DNA of 64,000 nt, taken from assembly GCF_003574475.2 (NCBI RefSeq), contig NZ_QLIS02000003.1, positions 1 through 64,000 on the forward strand. The letters run 5' to 3'. Source of the DNA: Pseudofrancisella aestuarii. Its GTDB lineage: Bacteria > Pseudomonadota > Gammaproteobacteria > Francisellales > Francisellaceae. Made by a program: the position numbers and the translations under genes. Under the pieces are notes generated by a model. It worked only from the letters and a program-made list of their open reading frames with translations. It did no database searches and was not told the DNA's origin. Shown here in pieces: positions 37,713 through 47,816 of this stretch (its first letter is position 1; each line of letters opens with the position of its first letter).

Positions 37713-38660
37713 CTAAGCTTCTATAAATTGTCCAAAAGACATTAATTTTTTGTATCTAATAGAGTTTCTTTGATCTACTGATAAACCACATAAATTATTT
37801 AATTCTTTTGACAATGCTTTTTTAATATTTTCAGCAGTAGCATTAAAGTCTCTATGCGCCCCACCTAATGGTTCAGAAATAACATCATCAACAATACCTA
37901 ACTCTTTCAGTCTACCTGATGTAATATTCATCATCTTAGTTACTTCAGAAGCTTTTTCTGCTGTTTTGTGTAATATTGTTGCACACCCTTCTGGAGAAAT
38001 TGTTGCAAAATAACTATATTGCAACATCAGAAGTTTATCACCAACACCTATTCCTAATGCACCACCTGAACAACCTTCTCCGATGACTAGACAAATTACA
38101 GGAACTTTAAGTGCACTCATTTCGAAAAGATTTCTAGCAATAGCTTCACTCTGACCTCTTTCTTCAGCTTTAATTCCAGGATAAGCACCAGGAGTATCAA
38201 TAAATGTAACTATAGGCATATTAAATTTTTCAGCCAGTTTCATTAATCTAAGAGCTTTTCTATAGCCTTCTGGATGCATCATCCCAAAATTGTGTTTAAT
38301 TTTACTTTTTGTATCTCTACCTTTTTCCTGACCGATTACCATAACAGGCTTATTATTTAATTTTGCTATGCCTCCTATTACCGCAAGGTCATCACCAAAA
38401 GCCCTATCACCATGAAGCTCTTGAAAATCAGTAAACACTAAAGGTAATAAATCCTTAAAATAAGGTCTATCTGGGTGGCGCGATAATTGAACTACTTGCC
38501 AATCTGTAAGCTTAGAGTAAATAGATTCCATTAAATCTAATCTTTTTTTATTAAGCTTTTTTAATTCTGCTTCTGCTTTTTCATCCTCAAACATATGAGA
38601 CAGGGAAGTTATTTTTTCTTCCACTTCTTTTATTTTAGATTCAAAGTCTAAATAATTCAT
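37713..38660 (-). CDS. accA: Acetyl-CoA carboxylase carboxyltransferase subunit alpha
   Basis: A 315-residue alpha subunit of acetyl-CoA carboxylase, which with AccD moves CO2 from biotin to acetyl-CoA in the first step of fatty acid synthesis. The N-terminal helical region is followed by the crotonase-like fold with [24 protein letters not shown] and [12 protein letters not shown]. Length is usual. It stands alone, about 110 bases upstream of (transcribed towards) the pilV gene. Confidence 0.97.
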   Translation of the reverse strand: MNYLDFESKIKEVEEKITSLSHMFEDEKAEAELKKLNKKRLDLMESIYSKLTDWQVVQLSRHPDRPYFKDLLPLVFTDFQELHGDRAFGDDLAVIGGIAKLNNKPVMVIGQEKGRDTKSKIKHNFGMMHPEGYRKALRLMKLAEKFNMPIVTFIDTPGAYPGIKAEERGQSEAIARNLFEMSALKVPVICLVIGEGCSGGALGIGVGDKLLMLQYSYFATISPEGCATILHKTAEKASEVTKMMNITSGRLKELGIVDDVISEPLGGAHRDFNATAENIKKALSKELNNLCGLSVDQRNSIRYKKLMSFGQFIEA

Positions 38661-38878
38661 TACAGTACCCCAATATCAAATAAGTTATAAAAATAAAATT
38701 CTTCTAACGATTTTAAAGTATTTTTAGCTATACCGTCAAGGTTATTTAAATAAAAGTAGGTATAAAAAATTATGCCGCCTTTATTAAAAATTAGTTTTTG
38801 CTGTAAAACCAATCTAATAATTGAAACTAACTAATGCTAAAATTAATTAAAACTTAAATATTTTAACTAAAATATTAT

Positions 38879-40402
38879 ATGCGACTAATTCAAATATTAA
38901 CTTTTTTTATATCTATTTTCTGGCTACCGTCGCTATATGCCAATACCATGAAAAGCAATGACCTTATTTATCACACATCATTCCCCATAAAAGACAATGA
39001 TTTAAGTATTGATCATTTTACTACAAACACAGACTCTGCAAACACTATCATTATGTCAAACATAATAGCTGGCGTGATGTATGGATATTTAATCAATAAA
39101 AAATATCCCGATATTAAATATGATGGTGATTATCTATACATCTCAATTTTAGGACGCCTTCTAGAAAAAAGTGGTCTGGAAAAACAATTAATAAATAAAG
39201 ATTTTGAACTAGATGATATTGATGCGTCAATACATGAACCATCATACATGAAACAATTGTTAAACCTAGGACAAAGTGGGCCATACAAGCTTAAAGATTA
39301 TGCGAAACGTTTACCTCAAAAAGATACTATAGGAGCTTTAGGGCTAAGAAACTATGATGCTATTGCAAAAGTCCTTGGATACTCTATAGAAGATCAAGAC
39401 AATGGAAAACAAAGTAATAGTAAAGTTCCTGAGACTCTAGAAAATATTTATGCAAGCCCCATGATAACAGCTTTCTATAATTTCAATAAACTTAATGAAA
39501 TACAAATATTATCAAGTGAAAAGGGACAAAAAGAAAATGGACAATACAAATATAACAAACAATGGAATAGATGCTTAGGAAAAATGAGAAAAAGTGAAGT
39601 TCCTAACACTTTCTTCCCAACCATTATGAATATCATCATTGATTCTGGAGCAAAAAGTTCAGTTTTAGAGCCCTACCTTAATATTTGCAATAATCATAAA
39701 TTCTTAGCAAGAAGTGCATATAATGCAATGAATGACCTTACTCTTGGATCTTATGAATATCAAAAGGCTATAGGAGTAAAAAAAATAGATAATAACAATA
39801 CTGATTACTATGAATATTCTAGACAAATGTCATTCTATATGAGTCAAATACTTAATGTCAGTGTAAATATGGGAAAAAACTTATATTTAGTAGATAACTT
39901 TATCATTTTTGATTTAGATAGATTAAAGCAAGTTTTTAGTATGAGCATGAGTAAACTCTCATATAAAGACAATAAAGATGTTCTACAATATATCTCTCAA
40001 GATGAAGCTAATAAAGCTTTTGATCAAGCTAAGAAATTGCTTGGATTAGCAACAACTAAAAATTTAGGCTTCTCTAATTTTTATCCCGCAAATAGAGATG
40101 GTGAGCAAAGAGGTTTAATTTATAGCTTAATATATAATTCTATTAGATATTTAGAAAAAAATAATTTGAATATAAGCTTTACAGCAGTTTCAGATAATAT
40201 TATCAACAAACCATCAGTAGCTAAAAAGCCCATAAAAGAGATAGAAATTTCATATCCTGATAAACTCGGAACTTACGAAATTGGAACAACCGTCTCTTAT
40301 GACAATTCTATATATACTTGTAAAATAGTTAGTTGGTGTAATCAATCTGGCTTTACACCAGGAAGTGAATATAGCAAATTTGTGTGGCAAAAAACTCTTT
40401 AG
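38879..40402 (+). CDS. Exported protein with C-terminal CBM5/12-like domain
   Basis: A 507-residue secreted or outer-surface protein. The signal peptide is about 1-21 (LPSLYA before NTM). Residues 30-440 match no family I recognise. The last 50 residues (IGTTVSYDNSIYTCKIVSWCN to FVWQKTL) have the spacing of aromatics of a carbohydrate-binding module of the CBM5/12 (chitin-binding) type, with two Cys. It may bind chitin or a related polymer on host or environmental surfaces. No catalytic glycosidase motif was seen. It is monocistronic between accA and mutS. Confidence 0.7.
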   Translation: MRLIQILTFFISIFWLPSLYANTMKSNDLIYHTSFPIKDNDLSIDHFTTNTDSANTIIMSNIIAGVMYGYLINKKYPDIKYDGDYLYISILGRLLEKSGLEKQLINKDFELDDIDASIHEPSYMKQLLNLGQSGPYKLKDYAKRLPQKDTIGALGLRNYDAIAKVLGYSIEDQDNGKQSNSKVPETLENIYASPMITAFYNFNKLNEIQILSSEKGQKENGQYKYNKQWNRCLGKMRKSEVPNTFFPTIMNIIIDSGAKSSVLEPYLNICNNHKFLARSAYNAMNDLTLGSYEYQKAIGVKKIDNNNTDYYEYSRQMSFYMSQILNVSVNMGKNLYLVDNFIIFDLDRLKQVFSMSMSKLSYKDNKDVLQYISQDEANKAFDQAKKLLGLATTKNLGFSNFYPANRDGEQRGLIYSLIYNSIRYLEKNNLNISFTAVSDNIINKPSVAKKPIKEIEISYPDKLGTYEIGTTVSYDNSIYTCKIVSWCNQSGFTPGSEYSKFVWQKTL

Positions 40403-40513
40403 TTAACTACGAACAACCTCTTATAAAACCTATTTCATCTTTAAATTTTTATTCCAACTTAAAACTATACTATAATCATGGATAATACGTTTGTGAAAAT
40501 CTTAAAGTCTAAA

Positions 40514-43063
40514 ATGCAAAATATAGAATCGCACACCCCAATGATACAACAATATCTAAAAATAAAATCTCAGTATCCTGATATTTTATTATTTTATAGA
40601 ATGGGTGATTTTTATGAACTCTTCTTTGATGATGCTAAAAAAGCTGCTGACTTATTAGACATAACTTTAACAGCACGTGGTAAATCAAATGATGAACCTA
40701 TTCCAATGGCTGGAGTTCCTTACCATGCTGCAGAGGGTTATATAGCAAAAGTAATCAAGAAAGGATTAAGTATCGCCATCTGTGAACAGATTGGTGATCC
40801 TGCAACATCAAAAGGCCCTGTTGAAAGAGCTGTAACGAGAATTATAACTCCTGCGACGGTTTCTGAAGAGATGTTTTTAGACACCAATGAGGACAGTTTT
40901 TTATTAACTATATTTAAAAAAGTAAATAAATTCCATATTGGCTATGCCAACTATACTCAAGGTAAAATATTTATATTAAAGCCAGTAAATAGCTTAGCTG
41001 CACTTACAAACGAGATACTAAGACTAAATCCTAAAGAAATAATAACTAACGATATTAGTATATTTGAAGAAAACCCTACTGCTATACCATTTAAAGCCCT
41101 AGAAGAATGGGAATACAAAACTAATAATTGCAAAACTAAAATTAAAGACTCTCTTCCGATATCAGTTACTAATAAGTTTCTAGAAAATGCATCTAATGAA
41201 AAGATTATTGTTGTTGGGTCTTTACTTTCATATTTAAACAATAATGTTAAGAACTCTCCAAGTCACATACATACCATATCTGAAGCTGACTCATCCAATA
41301 TTCTTAATATTGATTACAATAGTAGGATCAACTTAGAAATCGATAGTCCAAACAATAAAAATACTCTTTTACACATAATAGATAAATGCAAAACCAACGT
41401 TGGAAGTCGATTATTAAAGAACTATTTTAAAAACCCTACAAAAAATTTAGAAGAGATTGCTACAAGACACTCTATTATTAATACTTTCTTGAAAGAGAAA
41501 AAATATTCAAAAGTACAAAATATACTTCAATATACTTCTGATATTGAAAGAATTATTTCTAGAATTGCATTAGGAACAGTTAAACCTAAAGATCTTATTT
41601 CTTTAAAAGAAACTTTCGAGGTTTTACCTAATCTTAAAAAGGAATTAGATCAATTTCAAAATGAGAAAATAGAAAACATAAATCAAAAAATACATTCTCT
41701 TCAAGAGGTTTATAATAAGTTACATATTGCTATTGTAGATATTCCACCAGCAACAATTCGTGATGGCGGGATTATAAAAGATGGTTTTGATGCTGAACTT
41801 GATAAATTAAAAGGTATAAAAGAAAATGCTTATGAGTTTTTATTAAAGCTTGAACAAGAAGAAAGAAAGAAAACCAATATAAATGCCCTTAAAATTGGTT
41901 ATAACAGAGTTCATGGATATTATATAGAATTTTCAAAACAATACTCTGATAAGGTGCCTAGCAACTACATTAGGCGCCAAACACTAAAAGGTAGTGAAAG
42001 GTATGTAACAGAAGAGCTGAAAAATTTTGAAAATGAGATCCTTTCCAGTAAAGAAAGAGCTTTAGCAAGAGAAAAGCATATCTATGAAAATCTACTAAAA
42101 GATGTTTTAAAATTTTATACTGAAATTCAAGAAACATCAGAACAAATTGCCCAATTAGATGTGCTTACAAATTTTGCTGAGAGGACACATACTCTTAAGC
42201 TTGTACAACCTTCTTTTAATAATTCTAATCTACTAAATTTAAAAAGAGTTAGACATCTTGCAATTGAACAAAACATTGATGAACCTTTTATTCCTAACGA
42301 TACTCTTCTATCTAGAGATTCTCATACTCTTGAAATAATAACAGGTCCAAATATGGGTGGTAAATCAACATATATGAGACAGATTGCTCAACTAATATTT
42401 CTAGCACATACCGGGTGTTTTGTACCAGCTTCAAGTGCCAAAATTTGCGACATCGATGCAATATTTACTCGGGTAGGAGCTTCAGATGATATAGCAAGCG
42501 GACGATCTACATTTATGGTTGAAATGACTGAAACAGCTTACATTCTAGATAAAGCGACTAGTCAAAGTTTAGTTATAATGGATGAGATAGGTAGAGGTAC
42601 AAGTACTTTTGATGGACTATCACTTGCCCAAGCATGTGCTGAAAAACTAAGCAAGATGAATTCATTTACCTTATTTGCTACTCACTACTTTGAGCTTACA
42701 GACTTAGAGAATAAACATAAAAATATAAAAAATATTCATTTTGAAGCTAACGAATATAAAGATAATATATATTTCATGCATCAAGCTAAGTCCGGTGCTG
42801 CTAAAAAATCTTATGGCATCCAAGTCGCCAAACTAGCAGGAATATCAAAAGATGTTATAAATAGTGCTGAGAAAATATTAAAAGGATTGGAAAATAAAGC
42901 TAGTTTAAAAATCATAGAAACTCCTCAAAAAAGCTTATTTCAAGAACAAGATAAAAATTCTTTAAATATAAAAAACAAACTAAAAGACATTGATATAGGA
43001 AAAATAACCCCCTTAGAAGCCTTGATTATACTAGATGAGCTCAAAAAGGATTACTCCAACTAA
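40514..43063 (+). CDS. mutS: DNA mismatch repair protein MutS
   Basis: I choose the ATG at 40514 (849 residues; [14 protein letters not shown]). A TATAAT box at 40471-40476 ends one base before the other in-frame ATG at 40478, so that codon would precede or sit at the transcription start. The mismatch wedge Phe-x-Glu is Phe33-Tyr34-Glu35. The lever and clamp domains follow, then the ATPase with GPNMGGKST (Walker A), [10 protein letters not shown] (Walker B) and ATHYFEL. The C-terminal tail is short. It recognises mispairs and recruits MutL. Neither mutL nor mutH is nearby. Confidence 0.95.
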   Translation: MQNIESHTPMIQQYLKIKSQYPDILLFYRMGDFYELFFDDAKKAADLLDITLTARGKSNDEPIPMAGVPYHAAEGYIAKVIKKGLSIAICEQIGDPATSKGPVERAVTRIITPATVSEEMFLDTNEDSFLLTIFKKVNKFHIGYANYTQGKIFILKPVNSLAALTNEILRLNPKEIITNDISIFEENPTAIPFKALEEWEYKTNNCKTKIKDSLPISVTNKFLENASNEKIIVVGSLLSYLNNNVKNSPSHIHTISEADSSNILNIDYNSRINLEIDSPNNKNTLLHIIDKCKTNVGSRLLKNYFKNPTKNLEEIATRHSIINTFLKEKKYSKVQNILQYTSDIERIISRIALGTVKPKDLISLKETFEVLPNLKKELDQFQNEKIENINQKIHSLQEVYNKLHIAIVDIPPATIRDGGIIKDGFDAELDKLKGIKENAYEFLLKLEQEERKKTNINALKIGYNRVHGYYIEFSKQYSDKVPSNYIRRQTLKGSERYVTEELKNFENEILSSKERALAREKHIYENLLKDVLKFYTEIQETSEQIAQLDVLTNFAERTHTLKLVQPSFNNSNLLNLKRVRHLAIEQNIDEPFIPNDTLLSRDSHTLEIITGPNMGGKSTYMRQIAQLIFLAHTGCFVPASSAKICDIDAIFTRVGASDDIASGRSTFMVEMTETAYILDKATSQSLVIMDEIGRGTSTFDGLSLAQACAEKLSKMNSFTLFATHYFELTDLENKHKNIKNIHFEANEYKDNIYFMHQAKSGAAKKSYGIQVAKLAGISKDVINSAEKILKGLENKASLKIIETPQKSLFQEQDKNSLNIKNKLKDIDIGKITPLEALIILDELKKDYSN

Positions 43064-43143
43064 ACGCTACATAATGATTATCTTATTTGTTATAATTATT
43101 ACAACAAGTAAAATTTAATTATCAATTTTGAAGGATCTAGTTA

Positions 43144-43590
43144 ATGGAAGATAATCAAAATCAACCGTCTTTTGTGATACAAAAAATATATACAAAAGAT
43201 GTTTCTTTTGAGTCTATGAACTCGCCAGAAGTATTCAAACAACAATGGAGTCCAAATGTTGATTTCAACTTAGACATAAATTTCAAAAAATTAGATGAAA
43301 GTAATTATGAAGTTGATTTAACAATTACTGTAAATACTAAAAACAATGAAGCCAATGCCTATATCGCTGAAGTTACACAGTCTGGAATATTCACTATTAC
43401 TGGAATGAGTGAGGAGCAATTAGACTCAGTATTAAACACATACTGCCCTAATACTTTATTTCCTTATTCAAAAAGAGTTTTAGACAGCTCTATTCACCGT
43501 GGCGGTTTCCTCCCTCTCAATCTCTCTCCAATAAATTTTGACGCGATATATTTACAAAAGAAAAATTCTGCTACACCAGCAGCACATTAA
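43144..43590 (+). CDS. secB: Protein-export chaperone SecB
   Basis: A 148-residue cytosolic tetrameric chaperone that keeps precursors unfolded and hands them to SecA. The N-terminal PSFVIQKIYTKDVSFESMNSP and YEVDLTITVN strands match SecB, as does the C-terminal RGGFLPLNLSPINF. A good AAGGA ribosome site is present. Francisella genomes may hold a second SecB paralogue; none is seen here. It leads a run of four genes (secB, permease, recombinase, rsmJ) with short gaps. Confidence 0.93.
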   Translation: MEDNQNQPSFVIQKIYTKDVSFESMNSPEVFKQQWSPNVDFNLDINFKKLDESNYEVDLTITVNTKNNEANAYIAEVTQSGIFTITGMSEEQLDSVLNTYCPNTLFPYSKRVLDSSIHRGGFLPLNLSPINFDAIYLQKKNSATPAAH

Positions 43591-43618
43591 TACTTTTTTA
43601 TAGAGAGAGATTTCTAAA

Positions 43619-44839
43619 ATGTACAATACTCAAAATAGCAAAATTAGAATATTTGGTTCTATTATGATAATAGTTGGTACCATGATTGGTGCTGGCATTT
43701 TAGCTTTACCAATTATAACTGCAAAACTGGGATTTGTACTAAGCTCTCTCATTATAATTATTATGTGGAGTATAATGACTTACACTGCTTTAGTAATCAC
43801 AGATGTATCTTGCTCTATGCCTTATGGCAGTAGTTTTAAAAGCATTGCTGAACGCTATCTTGGAAAGATCGGAGGGGTTGTTGCTTCTATTTCTTTCCTT
43901 GTTCTTATGTATTGCATTAGTACTGCATATATTTCAGCTGCAGCATCTTCTTTAACATCAACATTTCCTTCACTACATGAAAATGCTTGGTCAATCATTT
44001 TTGTGTTAGTTTTTGGAAGTATTGTAGCTTTTGGAACTAGAATTGTAGATTATGCGAATAGATTCTTTATTATTTTAAAAATATTAGTTTTAATAATATT
44101 ATGTTTTGTTTTGAATGATTACATTGATACTTCCAACTTATTAGCATCTCCAGTTGAATTAGGCGTTTCCTTATTAATTGCTATTCCAATTTTTGCTACT
44201 TCTTTTACATCTCATATTATCGTTCCAGCTTTATCTGACTATCTACATAAGAATCATAAAGATATGAGAAAGGTGATAATCATAGGTAGTATTATTCCAT
44301 TAATATTGTATTTAATTTGGATTGTAACTATATTAGGAGTTCTTCCATTACATGGCCCAGTAAGTTTTATGCAATCAATTTTTGATACAACTCCTGTCCA
44401 AGATGCAAATATAGGTGATATTCTTAGAGCATTAGGTAGTAAGGTACATACCAAAACTACTGATATAGTTCTACATGTATTTACCTACGTTGCTATCATG
44501 ACATCTTTTTTAAGTGTTAATCTATCTTTATTACACTTTAATATTGATAGCTATAATCTTGATAAATTAAAGAGCAAGTATATTACTTTAGCTATAGGAA
44601 TAATTCTAACCTTCTCTGTACCGTTAATAATAAATCAGGTGAACCCAAATATATTTATATATGCTATGACTTATGTTGGAGTATGTATCGCCATATTGTT
44701 AATGATTATCCCTTCACTTATAGTTGTGAAAAAAAGCTCTTTAAAAGAAAATTTTAATTATAAAATTAGCAAAGTTAAAATACTCTGGATAATTTCCTGG
44801 ATTTCTGGGATCATTGTTATACTTTGCGTTCTATTCTAA
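43619..44839 (+). CDS. Aromatic amino acid permease (HAAAP family), copy 1
   Basis: A 406-residue inner-membrane protein with about 11 helices of the hydroxy/aromatic amino acid permease family (TyrP, Mtr, TnaB). The first helix has the family signature IVGTMIGAGILALP. It imports tryptophan, tyrosine or phenylalanine with protons; which one cannot be told. It starts 28 bases after secB. A second member of the family is at 50540-51745, about 6 kb away on the other strand. Confidence 0.85.
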   Translation: MYNTQNSKIRIFGSIMIIVGTMIGAGILALPIITAKLGFVLSSLIIIIMWSIMTYTALVITDVSCSMPYGSSFKSIAERYLGKIGGVVASISFLVLMYCISTAYISAAASSLTSTFPSLHENAWSIIFVLVFGSIVAFGTRIVDYANRFFIILKILVLIILCFVLNDYIDTSNLLASPVELGVSLLIAIPIFATSFTSHIIVPALSDYLHKNHKDMRKVIIIGSIIPLILYLIWIVTILGVLPLHGPVSFMQSIFDTTPVQDANIGDILRALGSKVHTKTTDIVLHVFTYVAIMTSFLSVNLSLLHFNIDSYNLDKLKSKYITLAIGIILTFSVPLIINQVNPNIFIYAMTYVGVCIAILLMIIPSLIVVKKSSLKENFNYKISKVKILWIISWISGIIVILCVLF

Positions 44840-44852
44840 ACTTTAAGATTCT

Positions 44853-45728
44853 GTGGATAATTTAATAACTAAATTTCTAGACGATCTAAAATATCATAAA
44901 AACTATTCTTCACGAACTATTGAAAGCTATTGTAAAGACTTGCACCAGTTAAATGTTTTTTTAAACAGCGATAACATGAAGGATACTTCATCTTCAGATA
45001 TAACAAGCTGGATAAGAGACTGTCATTCTAAAGGAGATTCATCAAAAACTCTACAGAGAAAAATAAGCTCTGTTCGCAGCTTCTTTAACTTTTTAATAGA
45101 TCTAAATATTATAAAAAACAATCCTACTTTTGACATAAAAGCTCCTAAGGATTCTAAAACATTACCAAAAACCGTTAATGTTGATGAACTAGCATTTCTA
45201 TTAGATATAAAACCGAGCTCAAAAATAGAGGTTCGAGATATCGCTATTTTTGATATGATTTATAGTTGTGGAATAAGGTTGTCAGAGCTATCAAACTTAA
45301 CTATCTCAAAAATAGATTTTTCTCAACAAAGCTTAAGAGTATTAGGAAAAGGAAATAAAGAAAGAGTTGTCTACTTTGGAGCAAAAACTAGTAATACATT
45401 AAAAAAATGGATTAACATTAGAGAAGAGTATAATCCCAAAACTGATTACTTGTTTATAAATAATAAAGGTGATCATTTATCAAATCGCTCAATACAAAAA
45501 AGATTAGAAATTTTTGCAAAAAAACATGCTAGTAAACATATTCACCCCCATATGCTTAGACACTCATTTGCCACACACCTTTTAGAATCATCTAAAGACT
45601 TGCTTGCCGTAAAAAATCTACTAGGGCACTCTGATATATCTAGTACTCAAGTATATACTCATTTAGATTTTCAGCAGCTTGCCGAAGTTTTTGATAAAAC
45701 ACACCCAAGAGCAAAAAAGAAATCTTGA
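44853..45728 (+). CDS. Tyrosine recombinase XerC/XerD
   Basis: A 291-residue integrase-family recombinase, probably one of the pair that resolves chromosome dimers at dif. The N-terminal SAM-like core-binding domain (1-85) precedes the catalytic domain with Arg in [11 protein letters not shown], Lys in [33 protein letters not shown] and the nucleophilic Tyr in VYTHL. The start is GTG. Whether it is XerC or XerD needs comparison with the other copy. It follows the permease by 13 bases. It shows no sign of being a phage integrase. Confidence 0.9.
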   Translation: MDNLITKFLDDLKYHKNYSSRTIESYCKDLHQLNVFLNSDNMKDTSSSDITSWIRDCHSKGDSSKTLQRKISSVRSFFNFLIDLNIIKNNPTFDIKAPKDSKTLPKTVNVDELAFLLDIKPSSKIEVRDIAIFDMIYSCGIRLSELSNLTISKIDFSQQSLRVLGKGNKERVVYFGAKTSNTLKKWINIREEYNPKTDYLFINNKGDHLSNRSIQKRLEIFAKKHASKHIHPHMLRHSFATHLLESSKDLLAVKNLLGHSDISSTQVYTHLDFQQLAEVFDKTHPRAKKKS

Positions 45729-45729
45729 A

Positions 45730-46452
45730 ATGATTATAGTATTAGATAAAGAAACTCAGACCTATATAAAAAATATAAATCAAAATATAGACATTAGTAT
45801 TAATAATCATTCAGAAAAATTCTTATGTTTAGAAAATGAGTTTTTAGTTTTGCACAATATGAATCAAAAATTGTCTATTGATTTTTCTAGTCCTGACATT
45901 TTAGAAAGGATCAATCCAAAAACTAAAAAATGCAATGTCATTCAAGCTGTAGAAGGCAGAAGCAAAGGCATCCTCAAAATATTAGATACAACCGCAGGGC
46001 TTGGAAGAGATGCTTTTACATTAGCATCAAGAGGCCACTCAGTAATTGCAATAGAAAAAGATACTTATATTTTTCTATTACTATATAACGCATTAGAAAG
46101 AATAAAAAAGAATACTCATCTAGAAAAAATTGCCAATCGAATAGAGTTATTAAATACTGATAGTTGTGATTTTATACTTAAAACAAATACTTCTTTTGAC
46201 TGTGTATATCTAGACCCAATGTTTCCTGAAAGAAAAAAGTCAGCAAAAGTTAAAAAAGAAATGCAAATCTTTCATAAAATAGCTTTTAATGAAAACGAAA
46301 ATAATTCCGAACTTTTAGAGAAAGTTTTGATTAAAAAAATAGCAAAAAAAATAATCGTTAAAAGGCCGATTAAAGCAGATTTTTTAGCGAATAAACAACC
46401 AACTTCTCAACTTAAAGGTAAAGCAAATAGATTTGATATTTACTCTATTTAA
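45730..46452 (+). CDS. rsmJ: 16S rRNA (guanine1516-N2)-methyltransferase
   Basis: A 240-residue SAM-dependent methyltransferase (YhiQ family) modifying G1516 of 16S rRNA. I use the ATG at 45730, one base after the recombinase stop. A longer frame begins inside the recombinase gene and is unlikely. Motif I is [17 protein letters not shown] with acidic EKD after it. The catalytic region is [21 protein letters not shown], typical of RsmJ. Its end overlaps the convergent membrane protein gene by eight bases. Confidence 0.9.
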   Translation: MIIVLDKETQTYIKNINQNIDISINNHSEKFLCLENEFLVLHNMNQKLSIDFSSPDILERINPKTKKCNVIQAVEGRSKGILKILDTTAGLGRDAFTLASRGHSVIAIEKDTYIFLLLYNALERIKKNTHLEKIANRIELLNTDSCDFILKTNTSFDCVYLDPMFPERKKSAKVKKEMQIFHKIAFNENENNSELLEKVLIKKIAKKIIVKRPIKADFLANKQPTSQLKGKANRFDIYSI

Positions 46453-47062
46453 AAGATCTATTTACTTGAGTATATTTACTAACTAAAACTATTCCCGCAA
46501 TAAAAAGAAATAATGCAGATAGTCCGTAACATATAGAAAATGAAGTTCCATTAACTGGCATATTTTTAGCCGCCATAGCCACTTGCCCATATGACAAAGC
46601 ATAACTTATAAATACTACAGCAATCATAAGTAAACTATATATAGTTCTAAATGCTAAAAACACACAGCCTATAACAAAAATCATATAACATAGATACCCA
46701 AAACCAAAAAGCATTTCAAAAGAGAGTATTGCTGGATTTATCAATTTATAAACTGCAAATATCCATAAAGTTAATAATAAAGCTGATATTAATAAAGCTT
46801 TTATAAATATTTTTTTATTCAATCTGATGAAGTAATTATTCTTAAGCCAAATAGTTGCCACAAATAAAACTGCTAATATTTCTGCTGACAAATACACTGT
46901 TGAAAGGAGTACACTATATTTTCCATAGATATATATTTTCATTAAAGTAGGCACTAGTAGAAATAACCAACTAGAACGTTTTTCCTTCAGCAAAAGAATT
47001 GCAAATATTAATAAAAATAAATTAGCAATAGTCTCTAGAACAACATAATCTAAAGTAACCAC
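46445..47062 (-). CDS. Multi-pass membrane protein of unknown function
   Basis: A 205-residue protein with about seven hydrophobic segments and very few charged residues. The first half ([11 protein letters not shown], then [19 protein letters not shown] and a long helix) is faintly like PnuC nicotinamide riboside transporters in spacing. The tryptophan-rich pocket motif of PnuC is not clear, so I do not name it. It is alone on the minus strand between rsmJ (convergent) and the divergent DUF4124 gene. Confidence 0.7.
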   Translation of the reverse strand: MVTLDYVVLETIANLFLLIFAILLLKEKRSSWLFLLVPTLMKIYIYGKYSVLLSTVYLSAEILAVLFVATIWLKNNYFIRLNKKIFIKALLISALLLTLWIFAVYKLINPAILSFEMLFGFGYLCYMIFVIGCVFLAFRTIYSLLMIAVVFISYALSYGQVAMAAKNMPVNGTSFSICYGLSALFLFIAGIVLVSKYTQVNRSFK

Positions 47063-47183
47063 AATTTAACCTTTAAGTACATCAATTAAGATATTTATTT
47101 TACCATTTACACTTTGTTTGTCATTACTTTAATAATATAATCACTTTTAGATTAACTTTTTTATTAGTTTTCTTAGGAACTTT

Positions 47184-47816
47184 ATGAAAAAAATCATAAT
47201 ATCATTTTTTGCAACGCTAATTTTTAGCTCATTCTCATATGCTGACCCAGTTTATTCTTGGGTAAGTGAAGATGGAACTACTGTTTTTTCCGAGAAGAAA
47301 CCTCCTACAAATATTGAATATAGAGAAGTTGAGGTTGGTAAGCCAACTGTTGTTGATGTACCACAACAAGCATCTAAGATAGCAAACCCTAATACAGAAA
47401 ATCAAAATGTAGAGATAGATCAATCCAAATTATCTAAGTTAGAAAGCTCTCCCCAGGCAAAACAACAAAATGAAACTCTACAAAACGAATTTAATAGATA
47501 CCCTATCACTATCACCTCTCCATCAGAAGGGCAAGGAATCTTCTCTAAAGAGGATGTTATAGAGATTAAAACAAGCCCTGTATTATCAAAAGATGATAAA
47601 CCACAATTTATAATAGATGGAGATGTTGTTGCAGCTAAATATGCAGATGGAAAATGGACAATAGCTAGACCGATACCTGGTGAACATAAACTATCAGTTG
47701 GTGGACAAACTAAAGATGGTAAGAATATAAACTCTACAAACAATGTTTCCTTTAATGTGTTTACTGGCTGGATGACACAATCAAAAAATACTGGAAATAT
47801 ACCTAAAAAATCTTAA
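47184..47816 (+). CDS. Exported DUF4124 protein with C-terminal Ig-like domain
   Basis: A 210-residue protein. A signal peptide (about 1-20, SSFSYA) precedes a DUF4124 domain (VYSWVSEDGTTVFSEKKPP). A Gln/Asn-rich linker leads to a C-terminal beta domain (about 105-200; ITITSPSEGQGIFSKEDVIEI to HKLSVGGQTKDGKN), which reads as an Ig-like or fibronectin-like fold. Proteins of this layout are envelope proteins of unknown role in gammaproteobacteria. The stop overlaps the end of relA by four bases. Confidence 0.8.
   Translation: MKKIIISFFATLIFSSFSYADPVYSWVSEDGTTVFSEKKPPTNIEYREVEVGKPTVVDVPQQASKIANPNTENQNVEIDQSKLSKLESSPQAKQQNETLQNEFNRYPITITSPSEGQGIFSKEDVIEIKTSPVLSKDDKPQFIIDGDVVAAKYADGKWTIARPIPGEHKLSVGGQTKDGKNINSTNNVSFNVFTGWMTQSKNTGNIPKKS

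Noticed and set aside
40478-40513. mutS start at 40478
   Set aside because: A TATAAT box ends at 40476, so this ATG is likely not in the transcript; the internal ATG at 40514 gives the family-like N-terminus.
44853-45728. Phage or island integrase
   Set aside because: Length and motifs match XerC/XerD, the genes around it are housekeeping, and no att-like repeats or phage genes are nearby.
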